DNA of 64,000 nt. It comes from Chloropicon primus (Eukaryota > Chlorophyta > Chloropicophyceae > Chloropicales > Chloropicaceae). This document shows positions 9,746 through 17,248 of the stretch, in pieces (the stretch's first letter is position 1; each line of letters begins with the position of its first letter). The position numbers were made by a program, and so were the translations under genes. Location of the stretch: the NCBI GenBank assembly GCA_023205875.1, contig CP060755.1:1302001-1366000 (forward strand). The letters run 5' to 3'. The notes under the pieces are model-generated. The model was not told where the DNA came from and did not search any database. It saw only the letters and a program-made list of their open reading frames with translations.

Positions 9746-11695
9746 CTACCCCGTAGTATACTTTACAGTGACCCATTTCCTGTTTCTCTCCACGTCCTCC
9801 ATTTGATGAGGCGATTCACAATCGGCAACCTTCTTTTCGTGCCTCTTCCTCACGACCTTCTCCTTGGTGACGGGAAAATGCCAATTCTGCCCCGATCTCT
9901 GGATGGCTGTGGTGTACTTGCCAGGCTCGACCAGGTCCACTTTGTTGTCGTAGATAGTAAAGTGCACTTGGTGGCAAAGCTTCCATCTGGTGAAGAACTT
10001 GGACTCTAGCGTCTGAAAGATGTGGTCCCTCATCTCATCGTTCGTCACAATGAGTCCCTTTTGGCCGCTCAGAACGGCTGCGTATATCCAGTACCAGTCG
10101 TCGTTGGAGCCGGCAGGAGTAGAAAAGAGCTCTTTCCTCGATTTCATATTTTCCACGATCTCTTCGTTCTCGTTGTTTCGCCAGGTGAACTGCTGGATCC
10201 TCTTTCTGTGCAAGATGACCAGCGGTTTCTTGTCCGGCCACATTTCCTTCACTTTCGCCACCATTGCCTCGACTTGAGCAAAGGTGAAGATCCCTTTCTT
10301 TGACTGCCCAAAGAATCCCACGTTTGCGCCATCGATGATCATGTCGAAAGGCCCGTGCCTCTGCAGATACTGGGAGAAGTTCTGGAACGCCCAATCACCC
10401 TTGGCCTCCCTCTTGAGAGCAAGACCCCGAATCTTCTCCGCAAGCGTCTTCATTTCCCCCTCTTTCAGATCAAGCCTCTGAACTTGCAATCCACTCTCTT
10501 GACACACACCCTCGGCGCTCACAAGTCCCCTGGTGACCACGTACTTTCCGTCCTGCCCATCCTCTAAGATCTCGTTTTTCATGTTGAAGTACTCCTCAAG
10601 GACTTGTGCCGTTTGCTCCTCGACTTTTGTGATCTCCCTCAGCATGCATTCCAGGATGTAGGTGCCGTACGTCTCGTTCTTCGTCCTCGTTGCACAGCTT
10701 AGCATCGCCCTGTACTCGTGCTCTGTCAGGCCAATCTCTAATCGCCTCAACTCGCTTTCCACCTCCATGGCTTTCTCAAGGTTGCCCGCGTGACAGAATC
10801 CGAGGAGCGCGGGGGTGTACGTTCGAAGCCTCGGCTTTGCTTTGGCGCTTCCCTTGTCTTTCACCTTGCAGTCATTGGCAATCCTCAGAGCACCTTCCGG
10901 ATTTCCAGAAAGAGTAGCGATCCTGGCGAGTCCGGTGTACATGAACTCGTTCATCTCAATGCTGTTCGACTTGAGGTACTTGTAGATGTCCGCATCTCTG
11001 GCGCTCAGGGACCTCCGCCTCTTCTGCTCAGGGGAGTCGTACTCCTCCTTGGACAGGTAGAGGTGGTCCATCCACTCCTCTCCCCCCGCGATGAGGTGGA
11101 GAATCGTCTGCAGCGCCTTCTGGTTCAGGGGGTAGCCAAGATCCAACGCCCTGTCGAAGAGCCCCACTGCTTTCTCGGCGTCCTGATCCCTTCCAGCGTT
11201 GTGGATCTCTCTCATAAGCCTTTCTTTGTTCTCCGTCAACTTCCGCCGCTTATCCTCCTCCGTCTCATGAGGCTTGACGTTGCCGACCTCCTCAATAGGC
11301 CTTTTGGTCGCGCTCATCGGGCCCAACCTCTCAGAGAACCCTGGTAGTCCCGGGCGAAACAGACCAGAGCAAAAGCACCGAAAACGAGAGGAGAACGGGG
11401 TCAGTCCAAGGTCCCAAGCGCGGCGTTCGTATGGCCGAGGGGCCGCAGCGACCGAGTGACGAGAGAGAGAAAGAGGACGAGGTAGCCCGCGCGGAAACTT
11501 ACAGCCAAAATAGTGCCTACTCTGCACACACTTGTACCTAACGCTGCACCCTCTCGAAAAAGTTGTCCCCGAGTTCTCCACCACCAAGCCGAGTCTCTTC
11601 GGAGTACACCTCGGCGCAACTGCCACGTGCCCGCACCTGTTCGCTTCCACGAAAGTCTTCGACCCTCGGAATATGCTCACGCCCCTCTTCAGCAT
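9746..11695 (-). CDS. PRORP: proteinaceous RNase P (PRORP)
   Basis: Protein-only RNase P, which trims the 5' leader from precursor tRNAs. Proposed exons are complement 11503-11695 and 9746-11340, for 595 residues. The 162-base intron (GTAAGT donor, CCAG acceptor) has no in-frame stop, so an unspliced form would also be open. Order: N-terminal targeting-like segment, a second ATG opening MSATKRPIEE, PPR-like helical repeats from about residue 75 to 310, a central linker, then the NYN nuclease with IDGANVGF, SNDDWYW and TNDEMRDH, which carry the catalytic aspartates. The zinc-binding linker looks altered: GVCQESG replaces the usual CxxC, and RKWVTVKY replaces the C-terminal WxC, while the His of WHFPV remains. 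The basic DKRRKLTENK stretch could serve as a nuclear signal. Identity is secure. Confidence 0.92.
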   Translation of the reverse strand: MLKRGVSIFRGSKTFVEANRCGHVAVAPRCTPKRLGLVVENSGTTFSRGCSVRYKCVQSRHYFGCKFPRGLPRPLSLSRHSVAAAPRPYERRAWDLGLTPFSSRFRCFCSGLFRPGLPGFSERLGPMSATKRPIEEVGNVKPHETEEDKRRKLTENKERLMREIHNAGRDQDAEKAVGLFDRALDLGYPLNQKALQTILHLIAGGEEWMDHLYLSKEEYDSPEQKRRRSLSARDADIYKYLKSNSIEMNEFMYTGLARIATLSGNPEGALRIANDCKVKDKGSAKAKPRLRTYTPALLGFCHAGNLEKAMEVESELRRLEIGLTEHEYRAMLSCATRTKNETYGTYILECMLREITKVEEQTAQVLEEYFNMKNEILEDGQDGKYVVTRGLVSAEGVCQESGLQVQRLDLKEGEMKTLAEKIRGLALKREAKGDWAFQNFSQYLQRHGPFDMIIDGANVGFFGQSKKGIFTFAQVEAMVAKVKEMWPDKKPLVILHRKRIQQFTWRNNENEEIVENMKSRKELFSTPAGSNDDWYWIYAAVLSGQKGLIVTNDEMRDHIFQTLESKFFTRWKLCHQVHFTIYDNKVDLVEPGKYTTAIQRSGQNWHFPVTKEKVVRKRHEKKVADCESPHQMEDVERNRKWVTVKYTTG

Positions 11696-11845
11696 GACAT
11701 ATCCTCACAGGACACGCACACACCTCGCTCGTTCGTTGCAGGGCCGCCGACACGACACCCTTCGGATATGAAAATGAAAAATTATTTCCTGCGAGAGATG
11801 AAGAGCTGAGGATGTCGGACCGATTCATGACTTGTCATATGTTGA

Positions 11846-13220
11846 TTAGTTTTTCTTCCTCCGACGCTTCCTGCCACCCTCAGCCCTCGTCCTGGTGGGC
11901 TGTTTGGGCTTGTCTGGTCCCGGATCAGGCTTCCTCGAGTCTTCCTTGTGTCCAGAAGGTTTCCGAAGGACGTCTCTTCTCCGTGTCGGTTCCTTCCTCC
12001 TGTCCTCGCCTCCGTGGCCGGCGCCGGCCTCCCCCTCGGCACGAAAGTCTCCGTGTCGTCGCAGCTCGAACTTCTTGGAGCCTCCCTGCCGCCCTCCAGG
12101 GCTCTTGAAATCTCTCCTCCTCGGCTCTTTCCTCTTTCTCGCGTCGCCGTTGTCGTGCGCGAGGCCGGCCCCTTCCCCGCTGCCCTGGCGGTCCTCCTCC
12201 AAGTCTCCGAGGTCGAAAGACGGAACGGGCAACGATTCCGGCGCAGCCGGGGCTGGATCCTCCTCCCCCTCACCCAAGAAAAAGTCGTCCTCCTCCGCCA
12301 TGTCGTCCTCCTCCTTTGCCACGCCGTCCCAAGTCGCCGCTATGGCTGCCCCCTCATCCGCCTCGCCCACGATCGCCGCCTCCTTCAGCTTCTCCTCGAT
12401 GCTGCGCCGAATCCTTGCGATATGGGCCGCGTTCTCTTCCGTGGCCGGCAGGAGGATCGAGATGTACTTCTCGCTGTTTGGGTAGTGCTTAATGTACAAC
12501 AAGTCCCGCGACACTTTCTGAATCTCCGTGTCGACGCTCTCGCGGTCCTGTTGCGCCGAGTCGCGTACGTCAAGCGAAGAGGAAATAAGGGAGGAAAGGT
12601 AAGGATGCTGGCCAACGGTGCGTTCCGGCAGCGCCACGATTCGGCCTGCGAGCGAGCGGACAACCGGGCAGCGGCTCCCGTGCGGTGGAAAGTCGTTGCT
12701 GCCCGCCCAGTTGTGGCTTTGACAAAACTTGCTCTGGACTCACCTCCCCCTCGGCTGTGGCCAAAGACTTCCGCAGCTGCTTCAGCTTCCGAGTCAGCTT
12801 CTGTCCCTCAATAAACCGTATCCCGCGGTACCTCTTGGCATTCTTCTTCTCCCGCTCCACCCTAATGACGTCCAGCCTCTTGCTCTCCAACTCCGCCAAA
12901 GACTTCTCGAGCTTCACTCGTTTGTCCGAACCCTCCTCGAGCTAAAGAAAGCGACGCACGCGCATCGACGGAGCCGTTCACACCCGCAAGTCAGTCGCCT
13001 GGAGCCCCAAGGAAAAGCAAGTGGAAGGGCAAACAAGACCTCACAAGTCTGCAGGTGAACACCTCCCGGCGGCCGAGAATGCCGGCCGAGGTCGAGCACC
13101 GGTCGGGCACCGCAACAAGTCGGTCCAGCCCTCGGGGGGCAGAAGAGTCCTTCGGCTTACCTTGGCTATCAGACGCTTCAGCGAGCGCATGCTGTTCTTT
13201 ATCGACACCCGTTTCACCAT
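11846..13220 (-). CDS. EFG1: rRNA-processing protein EFG1 homologue
   Basis: Nucleolar factor needed in yeast for early 18S rRNA processing. Proposed exons (complement) are 13161-13220, 12744-12941 and 11846-12547, all phase 0, for 319 residues. Exon 1 gives MVKRVSIKNSMRSLKRLIAK; exon 2 holds a coiled coil and KNAKRYRGIRFIEGQK with TRKLKQLRKSL, the EFG1 core; exon 3 opens with LLYIKHYPNSEKYISIL, matching the family's YxxYxPxxEKYISL motif. The rest is acidic (EEDDMAEEDDFF) then very basic (ending GGRKRRRKKN), typical of nucleolar proteins. The splice sites are GTAAGC/TTTAG and GTGAGT/ACAG. It is divergent from the small coiled-coil gene. Confidence 0.85.
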
Positions 13221-13271
13221 CCTGTCCCCTCCCCCTTGCTCTTCCCTCCTCGCGCGCTCACACTGCCCACT

Positions 13272-13291
13272 GAGAGAGAGAGAGAGAGAGA
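13272..13291. repeat. (GA)n repeat in the divergent EFG1/coiled-coil promoter
   Basis: About ten GA units lie 51 bases upstream of the EFG1 ATG and about 100 bases upstream of the preferred ATG on the other strand. Confidence 0.85.
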
Positions 13292-13393
13292 ATGAAAATT
13301 AAAATTCTTTTTCTGAAAATAAACGTGTCATGCTCTCTAACGTGCCCGTGCCGTGCCGAGAGAGGCAGAGGTAGAGAAGGGGAGGAGGAAAAG

Positions 13394-13951
13394 ATGGAGA
13401 TGGGGACTCCAACGCCTCTGAGGAGGGTGAGACGGTGCCTATTTGGAGGCAACTCCTCTCCTTCGCGTTTGTGCTGGAACGTTGAGTGGAGGCGCGAGGT
13501 GGATGTGCTAGAGAGAGGGGTGGTGGGCAACTTGAAGGAAGAGCAGCTGAACCTTGGGGAGGAGCTTCGGCGCTTGAGGGAGGCCGCGCTGAAGCTCGAG
13601 CAGGTGGCCCTGAGGGAGGACTTGGTTCGATTTAACGCCACGGCGAAGGCCATGGTGAAGCGGGAGCTCAAGCAGCTGTTGGAGGAGTTCGACGAAAGGC
13701 ACAGGAGCAACTACAGGGAGCTGCAGAGCAGGATAGACGTACTCGGCAGCAGGCTCACCGCCGTTCAGGAGCAGCACCAGTTGGTGGGTGACGTCGTTGA
13801 AAGCGTGGCGGGCAAGGCGCTTCGGACAGTGGAGGGCAAGTACCACTCCTGCCTCAGCATAGTCGTGGAGCTCAGGGAGACCCTGAGTCGCGAGGAGCGG
13901 TTTTTGGATGAGGTGAGGGGCAAGCTTGAGGTTCTAGTGGCGCACGTGTAA
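13394..13951 (+). CDS. unidentified small coiled-coil protein, 185 residues
   Basis: Single-exon gene. I prefer ATG 13394 because the upstream in-frame ATG at 13292 would add an AT-rich, leader-like stretch whose base composition differs from the rest. After about 20 basic residues the protein is one long amphipathic helix with regular Leu/Val heptads (about 35-185), including LKEEQLNLGEELRRLREAAL. No membrane segment or catalytic motif is seen. It converges on the branching-enzyme gene with only 29 bases between stops. It could be a structural or adaptor protein; no family is recognised. Confidence 0.6.
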   Translation: MEMGTPTPLRRVRRCLFGGNSSPSRLCWNVEWRREVDVLERGVVGNLKEEQLNLGEELRRLREAALKLEQVALREDLVRFNATAKAMVKRELKQLLEEFDERHRSNYRELQSRIDVLGSRLTAVQEQHQLVGDVVESVAGKALRTVEGKYHSCLSIVVELRETLSREERFLDEVRGKLEVLVAHV

Positions 13952-13967
13952 CGCGGCTCGTTTTAGT

Positions 13968-13972
13968 TTACA
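13968..13972 (-). terminator. candidate TGTAA polyadenylation signal of the branching-enzyme gene
   Basis: On the minus strand TGTAA lies nine bases past the branching-enzyme stop codon, in the 29-base gap between two convergent stops. Confidence 0.4.
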
Positions 13973-13980
13973 AGAACTGG

Positions 13981-16215
13981 TCACTCGTCCACTCTCGAGA
14001 AGACCAGTACGGTCCGAGGCGGGCTATAGATTTGCATGGAGCAGGGCCTCCCGTTGAACCCCCCCTCCTCTGGCGTCGTGAAGTACTCCGCGTCGTGGTA
14101 AACCCTCCCCCTCCCCCCGAAGTTGTCGGCGTCAGAGTCCAGGGCGAGGGTGTACTTTCCTGGCATTCCGACGCCGATCTTGTGGCCTTCGTAGGCCTCC
14201 CTCCAGTGGAAGTTGAAGACGAAAACAAGCGCGCCCCTCTCCGCCACGATCACCTTCTTGGCCTCGTTCGCCTCAGACACCAGCTGGTGAGGGGAGCACA
14301 GAAACCGAAAGTCCTCCTCGAGCTTCTCGAGAGCGGCGTCGAAATCCAGGAGGGACTTGTACCTCAAATGGGTCGCGTCAGCCAGGTCCCAGCGGCGCCG
14401 GCACTTGTCGTAGGACCAGCCATTGCCTTCCCTCGGAAAGTCAATCCACTCGGGGTGGCCAAACTCGTTCCCCATGAAATTCAGCCAGCCCTCTCCTCCT
14501 ATCGCCATGGTTATGGTCCGGATCATCTTGTGCAGGGCGATTCCCCTCTCGATCACCTCGGAAGCTTCTTCCAGGGCGCTCATGCCGGTGTACATCTCAG
14601 CCCCCATCAGGCGAAAGGCGATCGTTTGGTCCCCAACGATGCTCTGGTCGTGGCTCTCGGAGTACGAGATGGTCTTCTCAGAGTACCTCCTGTTGCACAG
14701 GGCGGAGACCAAGTCCCCCATGGACCAATCCTCGAACGGCACGTGCTTAATGATTTGAATCCACTTGTCTGGCACCCCCATTGCTAGCCTGTAGTCGAAC
14801 CCAACCCCCCCCTCACCGACCTCCCTGCAGAGCGTGGGCATTCCCGACACATCTTCCGCCACAGATATCCCGCCGTCGACCAAATCGTGAATCAGCTTGT
14901 TCGCGAGCATCAGATAGACAACCGCGTCGACGTTTGTCGACAAGCCAAAGTACTCCTCGTAGTTCCCAGAAAAGCCCGTGTTGATTCCGTGGTGGTGGTA
15001 AAGCATGGAGGTGACGCCGTCGAACCGAAATCCATCGAAGTTGTATTCCTCAAGCCACCACCTGACGTTCGAGAGAAGATACCGAAGCACTTCCCAGTTC
15101 CTGTAGTTGAAGAGCCTGGAGTCCCACTGCTGGTGGTACCCCGCCTCCCCGGACAAAAAGTAATTGTCGTCCTCTTTCTGGCCAAAGTCGAAGCCATTCA
15201 AGCCGTCGTTCGAGTTGTTCGACGCGTGGCTGTGCACGAGGTCCATGATCACCACAATGCCCATCCCGTGGGCTTTGTCGATCAGGTACTTTAGGTCCTC
15301 TGGGTTCCCAGACCTGCTGCTCACCGCAAACGCGTTCGTCACGTGGTATCCGAAAGAAGCGTAGTAAGAGTGCTCCTGAATCGCCATCAGCTGCACCGCG
15401 TTGTAATTCGAGGCCTTGATGCGCGGCAGAATGTCGTCCGCGAATTCCTTGTACGTGGACACTCTCGGCTCCTGCCCGCTCATGCCCACGTGAGCTTCGT
15501 AGATCCTCAGAGCTGATGGGGTCGGCTTGGGCCTCGCATTCTGAAACTCGTGCCTCGCGCTCTCTGGTGGGTTCCAGAAGACCCCGTCGTACGCCGCACC
15601 AAAGGTGTTGGCGTCAACGGTGGCGTACGTGATCCACGCCGGAATCCTGTCGACCCAGTTTCCATGAGGCGTCTGGATCCTCACCTTCACCCTGGACCCG
15701 TGGGGGACGGGGCTCTCGCCTTCGTCCCCCAGGATCAACTTCCAGGTCCCAAACGCCTCGCGCTCCAGGTCCCAGCCGCTCCAGTCATTGAAGTCCCCGA
15801 TGAGCTGGACCTGCTGGGCCGCAGGAGCCCACTCCCTGTAAGCAAGCTTCCCGCCCTCCACGAAAAATCCCATGCGGTCGTACCCGGACGAGAAGGCCTC
15901 CAGGCTCCCATCGCTCTCCTCGATCGCTCTCAGCTGCTCGAGATACCTTCGGTAGCGGTACTCCAGATGGTCCTCGAACTTGCCCAACATCGGATCGATA
16001 TCGTACACTTTGAGCTTTTCGCTTCCTTCCCCTCCGGGGGTCGCCCGAGGCACCAGCCCAATCCAGCGCAGCATGATATCCTCGCTCCGGCCCCCCTTGC
16101 CCACAACTGTCGCGGTGGCCCTCCTTCTCGGGACTCTCCCACTCACCCTTGGCGAACAGCCATCCGTCACCGCTCTCGCTCTCGCTCTCGCTCTCGAAAC
16201 ACTTGCTCCCTTCAT
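13981..16215 (-). CDS. 1,4-alpha-glucan (starch) branching enzyme, GH13_8 type
   Basis: Makes alpha-1,6 branches in starch. From the first ATG (16215) the protein has 744 residues in one exon. About 60 N-terminal residues are basic and Ala/Ser/Arg-rich with a hexanucleotide-encoded Arg-Ala run, as expected of a plastid transit peptide. An N-terminal carbohydrate-binding module (LAYREWAPAAQQVQLIGDFN) precedes the (beta/alpha)8 barrel, which shows MDLVHSHASNN, the nucleophile region GFRFDGVTSMLYHHHG, the acid/base region SVAEDVSGMP and SESHDQSIVGD. The C-terminal beta domain includes VFVFNFHW. Eukaryotic-type features (YHHHGI, the ESHDQ form) separate it from bacterial GlgB. It shares a divergent promoter with the acetyltransferase gene. 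Very secure. Confidence 0.95.
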   Translation of the reverse strand: MKGASVSRARARARAVTDGCSPRVSGRVPRRRATATVVGKGGRSEDIMLRWIGLVPRATPGGEGSEKLKVYDIDPMLGKFEDHLEYRYRRYLEQLRAIEESDGSLEAFSSGYDRMGFFVEGGKLAYREWAPAAQQVQLIGDFNDWSGWDLEREAFGTWKLILGDEGESPVPHGSRVKVRIQTPHGNWVDRIPAWITYATVDANTFGAAYDGVFWNPPESARHEFQNARPKPTPSALRIYEAHVGMSGQEPRVSTYKEFADDILPRIKASNYNAVQLMAIQEHSYYASFGYHVTNAFAVSSRSGNPEDLKYLIDKAHGMGIVVIMDLVHSHASNNSNDGLNGFDFGQKEDDNYFLSGEAGYHQQWDSRLFNYRNWEVLRYLLSNVRWWLEEYNFDGFRFDGVTSMLYHHHGINTGFSGNYEEYFGLSTNVDAVVYLMLANKLIHDLVDGGISVAEDVSGMPTLCREVGEGGVGFDYRLAMGVPDKWIQIIKHVPFEDWSMGDLVSALCNRRYSEKTISYSESHDQSIVGDQTIAFRLMGAEMYTGMSALEEASEVIERGIALHKMIRTITMAIGGEGWLNFMGNEFGHPEWIDFPREGNGWSYDKCRRRWDLADATHLRYKSLLDFDAALEKLEEDFRFLCSPHQLVSEANEAKKVIVAERGALVFVFNFHWREAYEGHKIGVGMPGKYTLALDSDADNFGGRGRVYHDAEYFTTPEEGGFNGRPCSMQIYSPPRTVLVFSRVDE

Positions 16216-16464
16216 GCCAAGGCCCGCGACGTGTTCCTTGGCGGCGTCCCCAGGAATGTCCCGCTCCTCGGACCCGGCCCTCCTTCCTCTCTCCCCAAAC
16301 CTCACTCACTCGACCTCGACTTGAAGCGTCGTCGTCGTCGTCCTCGTTCACGTGCGGGGAGCTGCTCTCCCGCGCGGATGGAGCCCTTGGAAGGGAAATG
16401 GGCGGTGACGGCCCATCACTGATGGGTCCGAAGGCTTCCGAGGGGGGGTGCTTTGACACGGAGA

Positions 16465-17157
16465 ATGGCTTTTGACGAGCATCTAGGCCTGAGCTTCCGG
16501 AAGGTGAAGCCAGAGGACGAGAGGGAGTTGCACCTTCTGCACAACGAGTGCATCAAGGAGATTTCGTACCCGGCTGAGTTCTTCTTCAAAGCGACTCACG
16601 GTTGCGAGGGTATAGAGGGCTGGGTCTGCACCACCGCCACTTCGGGGGGAAGGGGCGAGAGGCTGGTCGGATTTGTGACGGTTCAGGTGGCCTCGTCAAA
16701 CCACGTGGAAGGCAAGAGCCTCGTCGACTTCATTTTTCTCAGGCCTTCCGATCATCTTTACATCCTCACGCTTGGCGTTCAGGAGAAGTACCGACACTGT
16801 GGCGTCGCCACGAGGCTGTTGGATGAAGTAAAGCGGTACACGGCGAAAGTTTCGGTCGATGCGATTTACCTGCATGCACTGGCAAGCAACCACAAGGCGA
16901 TAAAGGTGAGTGGTGGAACCCCGGTTTGGACTCCATCTTTGTGTTCCAGAGAGACTCTGACCCCCTCGCCCCTGCAGTTCTACACGAAAAACCAGTTCGT
17001 ATGCCAGAAGAGGCTCACGGGGTTTTACACGTTGAACTCTTCTGAAGTGCACGATGGCCTGCTGTTTTGCTTCTCTCCCGCCAAGGCGCTAGCCCAAGCT
17101 TCGGATCAGTGCAGCCTCCTGCCTCTCTCCCTCTTCAGGAAGCTCTTGTGGTTTTGA
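16465..17157 (+). CDS. NAA60: N-alpha-acetyltransferase 60-like (NAA60) GNAT enzyme
   Basis: GNAT acetyltransferase, proposed exons 16465-16905 and 16978-17157 (206 residues). The 72-base intron (GTGAGT donor, CTGCAG acceptor) has no in-frame stop; removal joins LHALASNHKAIK to FYTKNQFVCQ, the conserved strand-helix of the family. The acetyl-CoA loop is RHCGVA (R-x-x-G-x-A) within VQEKYRHCGVATRLLDEV. The tail GFYTLNSSEVHDGLLFCF matches NAA60 rather than NAA50. NAA60 acetylates N-termini of membrane proteins facing the cytosol from the Golgi. The C-terminal end SLLPLSLFRKLLWF is hydrophobic and could be the membrane-binding helix. The start at 16465 is the first ATG and gives a typical short N-terminus. 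Confidence 0.85.
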   Translation: MAFDEHLGLSFRKVKPEDERELHLLHNECIKEISYPAEFFFKATHGCEGIEGWVCTTATSGGRGERLVGFVTVQVASSNHVEGKSLVDFIFLRPSDHLYILTLGVQEKYRHCGVATRLLDEVKRYTAKVSVDAIYLHALASNHKAIKVSGGTPVWTPSLCSRETLTPSPLQFYTKNQFVCQKRLTGFYTLNSSEVHDGLLFCFSPAKALAQASDQCSLLPLSLFRKLLWF

Positions 17158-17248
17158 TCCGGACGAGAAGAGGGCGAGAGTTCAATGGGTGTTCAGAGTA
17201 GTGTATCATAAAAAGAAATAGCAGACTTGCTTTACTGGTTACCCGAAA

